56,447 nt of DNA from Planctomycetota bacterium. Lineage in GTDB: Bacteria; Planctomycetota; Phycisphaerae; WQYP01. Both the position numbers and the translations under genes were made by a program. The notes beneath the pieces were generated by a model. The model had not been told where the DNA came from. It did no database searches and saw only the letters and a list, made by a program, of their open reading frames with translations. The DNA is taken from the NCBI GenBank assembly GCA_021852275.1, contig JAJZNX010000043.1:1-56447 (forward strand). Reading direction: 5' to 3'. Positions 33,423 to 41,007 of this stretch are shown in pieces. Each line of letters begins with the position of its first letter. Position 1 is the first letter of the stretch.

Positions 33423-33488
33423 TTAAAAATTAACGATTCCCAGGCTGGCACCACCACCACCGGCGAAGTTGTCTACGAGCAGCATCAT
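33423..33488 (-). pseudogene. Remnant of a DNA cytosine-5 methyltransferase start
   Basis: Twenty-two codons read MMLLVDNFAGGGGASLGI then VNF and stop. The VDNFAGGGGAS.GI string is the SAM-binding motif I at the N terminus of phage C5-type DNA methyltransferases, which normally run on for hundreds of residues. Here the frame ends at once and parB starts 10 bases later. It is best explained as a gene whose body was deleted. A preceding 9-codon frame (33485-33514) with AGGAG overlaps its start and may be another remnant. Confidence 0.6.
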
Positions 33489-33529
33489 CGGCCCCCTTTG
33501 GTATTTTCAGGCATCTTGGCGACTCCTAA

Positions 33530-34561
33530 TCATTTCTCAACTACCGCATTTGGAAATTTATCTTTGATCTTTTGTGCCGCCCGAATAATGGCGCCACGCA
33601 GTGTCAATTGCACGAGCTCTTTCGATGGGAAGCCACCTTCGCCATTGATGAAAGTTCCACCGCTACGTACTTCGTATTGAATCGAAGTTCCTTCGTAATC
33701 ACCATTGATTGGAAATGCGTTAACCATGTCCGGCGAAAAAACATGAGAACTGCATGCGTCTACCTGTTCATCCACCGAAAGGTCCTTGCCTTTTAATTGG
33801 CATTTCCATCCACCACCATTCACAACTGACGAATGAATGCAGGTCCGACAGTTCACATCTGGAAAACTTTCCCCCCAGCAGACGGGCTTGAACGCACACT
33901 TTTTGCATTCCTCGTCGTCACCTGTAGTCATGCGAGGTTGTTTCACACTATCAATTATTTGCCGGGCTCGTTCAATGAGAGTGTCAGCAGCTTGCTTATC
34001 CAAACTGCCTCGTTCTGTGTAAATTTCGTCAGTGTCTTTACAAACGGCATAGTACAAAAAACGCTCCAGATCAGCCAGACGCATGTACACCTGCATCTGC
34101 GCCCAGTGCATGGGCTTAGACTCTTTGACTCCGCGTGCCAACAAGTCTTGGAACGACCGAGTATTGTGCGTTTTCACTTCCAGCAGGTGCCATGTTTTAG
34201 GTGCCTCCGGCACTCCGAGCAGGACGCCATCAATTTTCCCGACGATGTGCCCGGTTTCATCCGTGAATTCAAACTGCTTGCCAGGCTCTGGGCCCATGTG
34301 AACTTCCAGCCCACATTTTTTCAGATCTGTCTCTACACGGGCCTCTTCGATCATCCCTGCACTAAACAGTCGGAGCATGCGACCGTCGAAATTGGCTTTG
34401 CGAACCCAGCGAAATGACAGCCATATTTTTCGCGGACATGTTTCTCCGATAATAGACCCTCCCAGCCGGCGGGAATTGGTGGCGAGTACAGTCCGTTCCC
34501 AAGCAGCGTAAACCATGTTGGATAACGCGGACGTACGAGTGTCGGGAAGTGAATTGTTCAT
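33530..34561 (-). CDS. PD-(D/E)XK nuclease, RecB/Cas4-like
   Basis: The 343-residue protein has the nuclease core with GKIDGVLLG (Asp) and HLLEVKTHN (E-x-K) at about 108-155, followed by MHWAQMQVYMRL (QxxxY motif). Cysteines in CPRKIW near the N terminus and in CKKCAFKPVC (about 218-227) can hold an iron-sulphur cluster as in Cas4/AddB-type exonucleases. A second Cys set (CRTCIHSS) follows. It likely makes 3' tails for the Sak4-like annealing/recombination pathway. Confidence 0.78.
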   Translation of the reverse strand: MNNSLPDTRTSALSNMVYAAWERTVLATNSRRLGGSIIGETCPRKIWLSFRWVRKANFDGRMLRLFSAGMIEEARVETDLKKCGLEVHMGPEPGKQFEFTDETGHIVGKIDGVLLGVPEAPKTWHLLEVKTHNTRSFQDLLARGVKESKPMHWAQMQVYMRLADLERFLYYAVCKDTDEIYTERGSLDKQAADTLIERARQIIDSVKQPRMTTGDDEECKKCAFKPVCWGESFPDVNCRTCIHSSVVNGGGWKCQLKGKDLSVDEQVDACSSHVFSPDMVNAFPINGDYEGTSIQYEVRSGGTFINGEGGFPSKELVQLTLRGAIIRAAQKIKDKFPNAVVEK

Positions 34562-34572
34562 GTCGAAAAATC

Positions 34573-34905
34573 CTAAAATGGGATGTTGTCATGTTCCAGA
34601 AAATCCAGGTGGTTATTTCTATGCAATTCCGGATTAACTTTTTTGAGATGGATCGGATTAACGCAGGCTCGGTTGCCACACATGTGATGGACATCCCAGC
34701 CACCGAGGTCTTCGATAAACAATGCTGCCATGAGCCGGTGAACACGCCGTCGGCGTCGGCAAAATTTGATGTGGGGATATCCATCCTCGTCGGTGGCACC
34801 CGTCCAAATCCAACACGATCCTTCGGTTTTAACTTTCGAGAGAATCCTCGCGATTATTTTGGTGTCTAGTGTCACGTGTATACCGAGTTCAATTCGATGG
34901 CGCAT
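34573..34905 (-). CDS. HNH endonuclease
   Basis: The 110-residue protein contains CWIWTGATDEDGYPHIKF, then VHRLMAALF and GWDVHHMCGNRACVNPIHLKKV, the standard HNH_3 core with the HH pair, N and final H. It may be a homing-type or recombination-linked nuclease. It follows an intrinsic terminator and precedes the PD-(D/E)XK gene by 11 bases. Confidence 0.8.
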   Translation of the reverse strand: MRHRIELGIHVTLDTKIIARILSKVKTEGSCWIWTGATDEDGYPHIKFCRRRRRVHRLMAALFIEDLGGWDVHHMCGNRACVNPIHLKKVNPELHRNNHLDFLEHDNIPF

Positions 34906-34917
34906 GATGACCGAATC

Positions 34918-34982
34918 TAAAAAAATAAAAAAATGCGCTCCGGGGCGGTCAATGCGGCGCGTTGACAGGAAACGCCCCGGAG
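34918..34982 (-). terminator. Strong intrinsic terminator inside the early operon
   Basis: On the minus strand CTCCGGGGCG pairs with CGCCCCGGAG (arms 34973-34982 and 34938-34947), with an inner GTCAA/TTGAC stem. It is followed by CGCATTTTTTTATTTTTTT. It lies between the zinc/membrane gene and the HNH gene, so downstream early genes would need read-through, antitermination or their own promoter. Confidence 0.8.
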
Positions 34983-34990
34983 ACTGTGGA

Positions 34991-35266
34991 TCAAATCGAA
35001 GCTGTAAATGTCAAGATGAAAACAACTACTACTGCAACGATAACCACCCATACCAACACGTCGGAAAACGTCACCCCATTGGCCAGATCGCCGACGGTAA
35101 CATCTTCACGACCACATCCCCCACGAATCAGAACATCGTCGGCGGGCAGTGGAGGAGAACCGGTCTTCCTGCAGGAAGTGTCGTGTGACTGACACTCATC
35201 ACACAATCGGATAAACACGGTGGCCTTACCACCACATCGTTCGCATAACTCACGAGTCGTTTTCAT
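34991..35266 (-). CDS. Zinc-finger plus membrane-anchor protein
   Basis: The 91-residue protein begins MKTTRELCERCGGKATVFIRLCDECQSHD, a CxxC-x(n)-CxxC zinc site, and ends in a hydrophobic helix (FSDVLVWVVIVAVVVVFILTF). The start at 35266 has GAAAGG upstream; the ATG at 35281 overlapping the preceding stop (TAATG) is an alternative. No family known. It could tether a host or phage factor to the membrane. Confidence 0.6.
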   Translation of the reverse strand: MKTTRELCERCGGKATVFIRLCDECQSHDTSCRKTGSPPLPADDVLIRGGCGREDVTVGDLANGVTFSDVLVWVVIVAVVVVFILTFTASI

Positions 35267-35280
35267 ATCGAAACCTTTCA

Positions 35281-35769
35281 TTACCTGATCCTCAAATGTT
35301 GGCCGGTTACGAGTTCACATCCGTCAACGGTGCGGCCATTTTTGATTGCGTCTTTGATTGCGGCCCGGTCAATGACTGGACACATCTGTACGAATTCCTG
35401 AGGTACTTTGGATTCATCCGGAATTGAAAGTGACGGCGGAGAATTCTGAATTCCGATGGAAAAGATGCCGGCTTTTAATTTGGTCGTCCCAAACTGCTGC
35501 ATCTGAATGAATATGTAATTTTTGATCCTGTCGATGTTGTTGGAGCAGGTTTTTGCGCGGGCTTGGAGCCTGGCGATCTCCGTTTTGAGGCCCTCTTGCT
35601 GGGCTTCGATGGAAACTTTTATTTTGCACAGGGCTTCAAATTTTTGTTCGATCTCGCCTTCCAGTCCCTCCATGGTGTCGAGAAACGCTTGCTGATCTTC
35701 GTCTTCAAACTGGACGGCCAGATCGAACAACTTCTGGTATTGGGCGGTAAGTTCGTAAAGAGCAGTCAT
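35281..35769 (-). CDS. Siphovirus Gp157-like protein
   Basis: The 162-residue protein matches the Gp157 family: an N-terminal coiled coil (MTALYELTAQYQKLFDLA..., LKTEIARLQARAKTCSNNIDRIKNYI) and a C-terminal FGTTKLKAGIFSIGIQNSPPSL, then VIDRAAIKDAIKNG. Family members are early phage proteins near recombination genes and have been linked to phage resistance in Streptococcus; the exact activity is unknown. Confidence 0.85.
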   Translation of the reverse strand: MTALYELTAQYQKLFDLAVQFEDEDQQAFLDTMEGLEGEIEQKFEALCKIKVSIEAQQEGLKTEIARLQARAKTCSNNIDRIKNYIFIQMQQFGTTKLKAGIFSIGIQNSPPSLSIPDESKVPQEFVQMCPVIDRAAIKDAIKNGRTVDGCELVTGQHLRIR

Positions 35770-35847
35770 TGTAAACTCCTGAAAATTTTAGAAAGCTGCC
35801 TGACCATGCAGCAACACACCGCATGGCCAGACAGCGAGGAACGAAAC

Positions 35848-36405
35848 TCATTTTTTCCATGGGACTTTTGCGGCAGATGGCTGTGCACAGACCGCTCTGG
35901 ATGGAACGGCCTGTGGTTGGGTGTGTGCTACAACCTGTGACGGTTGGGGACTTGGCTGAATTATGTCGGCCAGCGAATAACGAGAGACCGAATTGCTTGC
36001 AGGAAACGAGCCTTCGGCCTCGCGTACCTTCACCGTCACAAACATCATTCGGCCAATGAATTCAGCAGGGTTTTTGATGCCGGTGCGACCAAAAGCTGCC
36101 AGCTCGAGAGATTTCCTGGCAGAATTTCCGATTGCGATTGCTTTTTGCTTTTTCACATCCAATGAGGCTACCGGAAACTGTGGAAGATTTTCAATGTTAA
36201 TGCGGTCGAAAATGATCCGATCTGTGAAATCACCTTCCAGAATGCGGTAGGACAGGCAAAACTGCGCCATGTCTCCAGCCTTTGTTTCTTTAATTTCATA
36301 ATCTTCGATGCGAACAAAATAGGAACCTGCGGGTACGGGATCGAAGTTACCGTATTCGCTGGTTTTTTCCGCGTCGTATGCGGGCAGGGTGGGGAACTGA
36401 GACAT
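35848..36405 (-). CDS. DUF669 protein, possible ssDNA-binding
   Basis: Start taken at MSQFPTLPAYDAEK (AGGAG upstream), 185 residues. The pattern DPVPAGSYFVRIEDYEIKETKAG, then FCLSYRILEGDFTDRIIFDRINI and GNSARKSLELAAFG matches DUF669, an OB-like phage family found beside RecA-like annealing ATPases. The C-terminal 45 residues are low-complexity Pro/Gln, like the acidic or flexible tails of SSBs. It probably protects single strands during phage recombination. Confidence 0.75.
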   Translation of the reverse strand: MSQFPTLPAYDAEKTSEYGNFDPVPAGSYFVRIEDYEIKETKAGDMAQFCLSYRILEGDFTDRIIFDRINIENLPQFPVASLDVKKQKAIAIGNSARKSLELAAFGRTGIKNPAEFIGRMMFVTVKVREAEGSFPASNSVSRYSLADIIQPSPQPSQVVAHTQPQAVPSRAVCAQPSAAKVPWKK

Positions 36406-36523
36406 GAGAGTACTCCTTGTCCTGGGGTCCGCCAGGCCGGTTTGTGTGGCCGGCAACATGCCGGCAATGCCTCAAGCTGATGCTTGGGTTTCCTGACCGC
36501 AGGCTTAACAGCGGCCAGGTGAC

Positions 36524-37339
36524 TCAGGCACGAGCGGAACTTTTCTTTCCCTTCGTGTCGGATTTGGGCTGCCGGGCCGATTCGACGGCAGATGCAAACG
36601 ACTCGTATGACAGAGGAAGCTCATAAGGGAGGTGGCCATAAATGCCACGGCCTCCCCCTGGGTGACCCGGAGCGTACTGGGTGTAGAGACAACGTTCGCG
36701 AATCGTGTCCGCATGCACTATTTTCTTTTGGTCTTGCTCCCCAGAAACGGTCCGAGCGTATTTTTTGAAATCGCAAAACAAAATGCAGTCAGCCCAACGG
36801 TTTAAAAATCCGAGCACTGACTCGCGAAGTTCCACCCTCCATGTGTCGTATGGATCGGTCATCGGATCGTTGACCACTTTCGGGGATGGCTTGACGTGTC
36901 CAATCAGGACGCACCCCATTTGCTTGTCGGACCGAAGGGCATCGAGGCCAGTAAGCATTGACCGCCAGTATTCGCAAATGACCTGTTCTTGGGCCCCGTA
37001 ACCACCTCCCAGCTTGGTCACTGATTTAACGCCACCATCCGCCAGGGCCGTCTCTATCACCACGGGATCGAGAGCGCTGATGGAGTCGATGACGACCGTC
37101 CGGAAATCGTGCTTCTCGGTGTAGAGGTCAGAAAGCACCTCAATGATTTCGCCAAAAGTTTTGGCCGCAGGCAGTTTTGGAACATTGAGTGCATCGATGC
37201 CGGTTTCCCCTTTAATAGGTAGGAAAATTGGGCTGGGAAAATGGGACGCGAACGTACTTTTTCCGCGTTTCTCACCTCCGAGCAGGAGGATTCTGGGAGG
37301 TAATTCGACGGTTCCTGTTTGAGCTTCGGACAGGCGCAT
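36524..37339 (-). CDS. Sak4-like AAA/RecA-fold recombination ATPase
   Basis: Start taken at MRLSEAQTGTVELPP with AGGAG 6 nt upstream, giving 271 residues. Walker A is LLLGGEKRGKSTFAS (about 18-32); Walker B-like TVVIDSISALDP lies near 80. The GHVKPSPK and CDFKKYAR segments belong to the phage AAA_24/Sak4 ATPase group, single-strand annealing proteins that work with SSB-like partners. DUF669 follows directly. The start overlaps the upstream 88-residue gene. Confidence 0.8.
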   Translation of the reverse strand: MRLSEAQTGTVELPPRILLLGGEKRGKSTFASHFPSPIFLPIKGETGIDALNVPKLPAAKTFGEIIEVLSDLYTEKHDFRTVVIDSISALDPVVIETALADGGVKSVTKLGGGYGAQEQVICEYWRSMLTGLDALRSDKQMGCVLIGHVKPSPKVVNDPMTDPYDTWRVELRESVLGFLNRWADCILFCDFKKYARTVSGEQDQKKIVHADTIRERCLYTQYAPGHPGGGRGIYGHLPYELPLSYESFASAVESARQPKSDTKGKKSSARA

Positions 37340-37538
37340 GTGTTTCTCCTTGCGTGAGTTCGGCCACGGCGATCCGGGCAGCCAGACTGGCCCCCCTGGC
37401 AAAATCGTCTGAGGCAATACCTTCGAGCATTTCAATCTCGGAAAAGGCTTTTTGTAAAATTATTTCTTCGAGTCCAGCTGCAGTAACGGTAAAAACGTCA
37501 TTTTCTCGGACGCTTGGTTTATTACTCGTTTCGGGCAT
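37272..37538 (-). CDS. Small early phage protein, unknown
   Basis: The 88-residue protein starts MPETSNKPSVRENDVF with AGGAG 8 nt upstream. It is a single helical domain (AAGLEEIILQKAFSEIEMLEGIASDDFARGASLAARIAVAEL) with a basic tail. It overlaps the ATPase gene by 68 bases. No family recognised. Confidence 0.55.
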   Translation of the reverse strand: MPETSNKPSVRENDVFTVTAAGLEEIILQKAFSEIEMLEGIASDDFARGASLAARIAVAELTQGETHAPVRSSNRNRRITSQNPPARR

Positions 37539-37579
37539 TGACTTTACTCCTTTTGGTTTCTACACATATTTAGAATGAC

Positions 37580-37771
37580 TTATATTTGTCCTATGGATTT
37601 CCGCAAAATCAACTCGCGAGATTCCTCTCTGCGCTGTGTGGCTAATTCGAGCAGTCGCTCGGCAATGAGTTTGCTCGCGGTCCGCGCGGCCGTACCGTCC
37701 TCGCGACGCCTTTGCTCCATTTGGATTGTTCGGATCAGGGACTTGTCGGTGATCGTGATTGTCTGTCGCAA
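37580..37771 (-). CDS. Ribbon-helix-helix-like early regulator
   Basis: The 63-residue basic protein starts at a TTG with GGAG 6 nt upstream. MRQTITITDKSLIRTI is a plausible RHH beta strand, followed by AARTASKLIAERLLELA, two helices. It is the first gene of the early operon, divergent from the repressor, the place of Cro-like proteins. RHH dimers bind operator DNA; the call is by eye. Confidence 0.55.
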   Translation of the reverse strand: MRQTITITDKSLIRTIQMEQRRREDGTAARTASKLIAERLLELATQRREESRELILRKSIGQI

Positions 37772-37800
37772 TTGGAACTCCTTACTTCGATTCCACTATT

Positions 37801-37829
37801 ATTATCGTCATAAAATTAGTCGATGTCAA
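37801..37829 (-). promoter_or_regulatory. Early promoter (PR-like)
   Basis: On the minus strand a perfect TTGACA (37829-37824) and GATAAT (37806-37801) are separated by exactly 17 nt. The first early gene begins about 30 bases downstream. This is the strongest promoter match seen in the prophage and should be under repressor control. Confidence 0.75.
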
Positions 37830-37871
37830 ATTAAAAATCAAACTATTTTCAACTAAAATGTGTAAGTTTGG

Positions 37872-37900
37872 TTGCGAATAGGAGTTAGCTCGCGTAAAAA
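37872..37900 (+). promoter_or_regulatory. Repressor promoter (PRM-like), probably leaderless
   Basis: TTGCGA (37872-37877) and TAAAAA (37895-37900) are 17 nt apart. The repressor ATG is at 37910, so transcription would start at or within a few bases of it, like lambda cI from PRM. No SD precedes this ATG. Match to consensus is moderate. Confidence 0.4.
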
Positions 37901-37909
37901 TCTTTGAAT

Positions 37910-38632
37910 ATGAGTCACTTTGGAACAAAAATAACCGAACTGCGAGAGGCTAAAGGTTTGACGCAAGTTGAACTGGCTGACCTCGCTGGGGTGCGACCCG
38001 GAACAATTGTCCGCGTTGAACAAATGAAATCCATGAACATGCAGCCCGGTACGTATCGCAGGCTCGCCGCTGCCCTGGGCATGACACCAGAGGAACTGGA
38101 TCGCGAATGGAGATCACAGCGGCGTGAGAAATCGCGGGGTGGGCCAGGTATCCCCGTGATTAACCGCGCACCAGCCGGCCAGATCGTCGATTATGACGAA
38201 ATGGGACCGGACAGCGGAACGGGGCGAGCCTATATCGACCGTGGCAATATCGCTGACCCGGACGCATTTGCAGTGGTTGTGACGGGGGATTCGATGTCCC
38301 CCGCTTATGCCGAGGGTGATTATCTGATCTTTGTGCCGATGCAGCAGGACGGAACGTTGGCCAACAGCCCCAAAATAAAGATTCTCGACGGGCACACGGT
38401 TTTTGTTCGCTTCCTGCCGGACTCCCGGCAAGAAGGATGTACCATCGGTTTGCTTTACCGACTCACGGACGGTAGGATCGAAATTCGTAAAGTAAACCAG
38501 AGGTACGCTCCGATATTGATAAGGCCTGAACATATTGTCGTTTTTGCTCTGCGCGAACTTCGCCGGCCTGTCATACGCGGTTTGAGCATCGAACATTCTG
38601 GCTATCTGGATGCACCACATGAAAAAGATTGA
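37910..38632 (+). CDS. S24/LexA-fold phage repressor with XRE HTH
   Basis: The 240-residue protein keeps the prophage silent. An XRE HTH spans about 8-60 (LREAKGLTQVELADLAGVRPGTIVRVEQ). The Ala-Gly cleavage site is RAPAGQ (A89-G90) and the nucleophile is in VVTGDSMSPAYAEGDYLIF (S128). No lysine lies between residues 158 and 193, where the general base should be (FVRF or IGLL at the aligned places). Self-cleavage may be lost or work differently. It leads a plus-strand operon with the next two genes. An in-frame TTG at 37904 is an alternative start. Confidence 0.85.
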   Translation: MSHFGTKITELREAKGLTQVELADLAGVRPGTIVRVEQMKSMNMQPGTYRRLAAALGMTPEELDREWRSQRREKSRGGPGIPVINRAPAGQIVDYDEMGPDSGTGRAYIDRGNIADPDAFAVVVTGDSMSPAYAEGDYLIFVPMQQDGTLANSPKIKILDGHTVFVRFLPDSRQEGCTIGLLYRLTDGRIEIRKVNQRYAPILIRPEHIVVFALRELRRPVIRGLSIEHSGYLDAPHEKD

Positions 38633-39032
38633 ATTGGAAACGTGCCTGAACTGCGGTGCAAAAATCGGCCAATTGGAAACTCCGCATCTTTGGAAAGAGC
38701 AGATTGTCTGCGGCCAATGCTGGAAACGGCTTTGCGAGAATCAGAATGGTCAAATACCATCGTCAGAATTTCGACAGCCTCCTAATTACGGTTGGCTAAA
38801 GTGGTATGCTTTAATTACTTCGACTTTAGGTTGGATCGCATTGCTGGGCGGATTAGGGAGTGGTCTTTATGGGATTTATTGTATTTTCATTGCAAATAGC
38901 AATTTTGAAGGTTTATTCTTTAGTGCGGTTGGGCTTTTAGGTGTTTTAGCGGGGATCATTTCTCTTGCCTCCAGCCAGAGCATAGAGGCTAGACGTGATA
39001 CTGCCCGCAACACTTTCAATTTGCAGAAGTAA
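38610..39032 (+). CDS. Zn-ribbon membrane protein of the lysogeny operon
   Basis: The 140-residue protein (or 137 from the ATG at 38619) has a C4 zinc ribbon at the N terminus (ETCLNCGAKIG...VCGQCWKRLC) and two TM helices (about 65-90 and 98-120). It overlaps the repressor gene by 23 bases. Expression with the repressor suggests a role in the lysogen such as superinfection exclusion, which is inference. Confidence 0.65.
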   Translation: MHHMKKIELETCLNCGAKIGQLETPHLWKEQIVCGQCWKRLCENQNGQIPSSEFRQPPNYGWLKWYALITSTLGWIALLGGLGSGLYGIYCIFIANSNFEGLFFSAVGLLGVLAGIISLASSQSIEARRDTARNTFNLQK

Positions 39033-39049
39033 TATAGAAGGGAACTTAC

Positions 39050-39871
39050 GTGGGAATATCCAAAAAATCAGAAGAAAAAGCGATTGCAGGCCTTAAGCGA
39101 CTATTGCCAACCATACTACAACAAAAAACACGGGACGTGTCTGAGGCTGATACTGTTACTTTAGTCAAAGATATCATGGCAGATGTATTTGGGTTCGACA
39201 AATACGTCGACTTGGCTAGCGAACATCCTGTCCGTGGAAAGTATTGTGATGTAGCGGTAAGTATTGATAGCAAGGTCGTAGCGCTTGTGGAAATAAAATC
39301 TGCCGGTATGACGCTCTCTGATAAGCATGTTCGACAGGCCATTGATTACGCGGCCAACGAAGGTGTCCTATGGGTTATTCTGACAAACGCTTCAGTTTGG
39401 CGGCTGTATCACATGTTGTTTACGAAGCCAATTAATAGTCGCCAAATAGTGGAGATTGATCTTACATCTCTTGATCCAAAGCAGCCAGACATTCTGTCGT
39501 TGTTATCACCATTTATGAGAGAGGGATTTGTGAAGGATGTCCAGAGCGATCTTTGCAATCGCCAAGATGCAACGAGCCGCTATTTGCTTGCATCGTTGAT
39601 TTTGAATAACGCTGCGGTAATCAACACAATTCGCCGAGTGCTTCGTCGCGTAGTAGATGTGTTGGTTGATGATGATGAAATAAAGAAAGTTCTTCGTAAT
39701 GAGGTCATTAAGCGTGAAACATTGGACGGTCCAGAAGCTGATTCTGCTGCCAAAAGAATATCACACGCTCAATCTCATAATGGCAATTCTAACGACACTC
39801 AAAAAGATTCTGCCGGGAATTCTGCATCTCCACGGTCCAATGAACTCGCTATTGTCGATGGTGATAAATAG
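39050..39871 (+). CDS. HsdR N-terminal-domain-like nuclease-fold protein
   Basis: The 273-residue protein starts at GTG with AAGGGA 7 nt upstream. Residues about 30-130 match the type I restriction HsdR N-terminal fold: DIMADVFGFDKYVDLASEHP, then KYCDVAVSIDSKVVALVEIKSAG with the D-(x)n-E-x-K nuclease triad, and HVRQAIDYAANEGVLWVILTNASVWRLY. No helicase domain is present. The C terminus is helical and low-complexity. As third gene of the repressor operon it is a candidate anti-phage or DNA-maintenance factor of the lysogen. It ends 23 bases inside the convergent integrase gene. Confidence 0.7.
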   Translation: MGISKKSEEKAIAGLKRLLPTILQQKTRDVSEADTVTLVKDIMADVFGFDKYVDLASEHPVRGKYCDVAVSIDSKVVALVEIKSAGMTLSDKHVRQAIDYAANEGVLWVILTNASVWRLYHMLFTKPINSRQIVEIDLTSLDPKQPDILSLLSPFMREGFVKDVQSDLCNRQDATSRYLLASLILNNAAVINTIRRVLRRVVDVLVDDDEIKKVLRNEVIKRETLDGPEADSAAKRISHAQSHNGNSNDTQKDSAGNSASPRSNELAIVDGDK

Positions 39872-40973
39872 ACTTGAACAGCCACTTTCGCACGTAATCG
39901 ACCACCTTGCGTGCCCGCTGCTCGTGGACGTGGACGTAGTGTTCCTCGATGCCGGGGACCGCGTGGCCCATGACCAGACGAATGGCGTTTGTGTCGCCGG
40001 TTTCGTCCGCAACGCTGCGGAATGTGTGCCGTAACCGATAGAACGTCCATGGGCATTTCATTCGTCGTAAGGCTTGGGTTATCGCATAAGACTTCGCCGC
40101 CAAGGGGCGACCATCCAAATCGCTTTGTCGACAAAGGTGCGCCACGGGGTTCCCAGCCGCCGTACGAAAGACCAATTCTCCGTCGGATCGGGCCGCGGCA
40201 ATAGCTTGGATAGTCTCCGGCCAGAGCGGAACTACCCGTAAAACTCCAGTTTTTGACCGTCGACACCGAATGACACCATCGCTAATTTCATCATTGCGCA
40301 GTTGAGCGCAGTCCCATTCCCCGAAGCCACCATTGATTCCGAGCAGAATGCAGGCCCGGACCACCGGCGTCGCACCATCCAGGGCTTGCAGAATCGCCGC
40401 AGGATCAATTGGTTTTGGTTTGGTGGCTGTTCGTACCATTTTCCGGCTCGGACGCCGGAAATCATGCCCAAATCGCGGCACGATGCCAAATTCAATGCCC
40501 ATCCAACGAAAAATGGTCTTCACCCAGACGATCTGATTCGCTTTGCGATATGGGCCGCCGGGCAACTTTTCGAGCAGCATTCGAAAATTGTCTGGCTGTA
40601 AATCCTCGATAAGAGTCTCGCGGCCCAGCGAGTCAAGGATCAGTTCGCCCAGGCGATGATACTCGCTGTATTGTTGTTGGCCCAGTCGCTGCGATTGCAT
40701 GTCTATCAGCCGACACCGAAGATATGCGTTGATACCGTAGTCAAGCGTGAGATCACTTTTTGCCGGAGCCTCAACTTCGGCAATGTTGTTTCGGGCAAAC
40801 GTGAGCCAGCGTTGCAGGGCATCTTGTGGGTTGGCCCACGGGCCGAAATACATCAGTCGGTTCTTGAATTTCTTAACCCACTGGCCGTTCGGATGTGCAG
40901 TCAGTTTTCCGTGTTCTGGGTAGGGCCACGCCGGTTTCGGGTTGTCGTGCGGTTGTCGTATTTTGTTTACCAT
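39849..40973 (-). CDS. Tyrosine integrase
   Basis: The 374-residue recombinase starts at MVNKIRQPHDN; the frame is open further upstream through attR into the tRNA, but those codons are not expected to be used. A SAM-like N-terminal core-binding domain precedes the catalytic domain. Catalytic residues seen are K241 (RRSKTG), R/H in YRLRHTFR (H316, R319), GH 336-337 and Y346 (EEHYVH). The usual first Arg box is replaced by GINGGFGEWD (212-221), a form I associate with planctomycete integrases. It lies 34 bp from the attR core and is co-directional with the tRNA. Confidence 0.9.
   Translation of the reverse strand: MVNKIRQPHDNPKPAWPYPEHGKLTAHPNGQWVKKFKNRLMYFGPWANPQDALQRWLTFARNNIAEVEAPAKSDLTLDYGINAYLRCRLIDMQSQRLGQQQYSEYHRLGELILDSLGRETLIEDLQPDNFRMLLEKLPGGPYRKANQIVWVKTIFRWMGIEFGIVPRFGHDFRRPSRKMVRTATKPKPIDPAAILQALDGATPVVRACILLGINGGFGEWDCAQLRNDEISDGVIRCRRSKTGVLRVVPLWPETIQAIAAARSDGELVFRTAAGNPVAHLCRQSDLDGRPLAAKSYAITQALRRMKCPWTFYRLRHTFRSVADETGDTNAIRLVMGHAVPGIEEHYVHVHEQRARKVVDYVRKWLFKSIYHHRQ
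40940..40958. promoter_or_regulatory. Right arm-type integrase binding sites (candidate)
   Basis: GGTTGTCG occurs at 40940-40947 and 40951-40958, inside the first codons of the integrase gene, in the same orientation as the two copies near attL. Paired copies at both ends argue for specific binding by the integrase N-terminal domain. Confidence 0.5.
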
Positions 40974-41007
40974 GCAGTCGAATGTAGCAAAAAACCCAAT
41001 GAATTCA

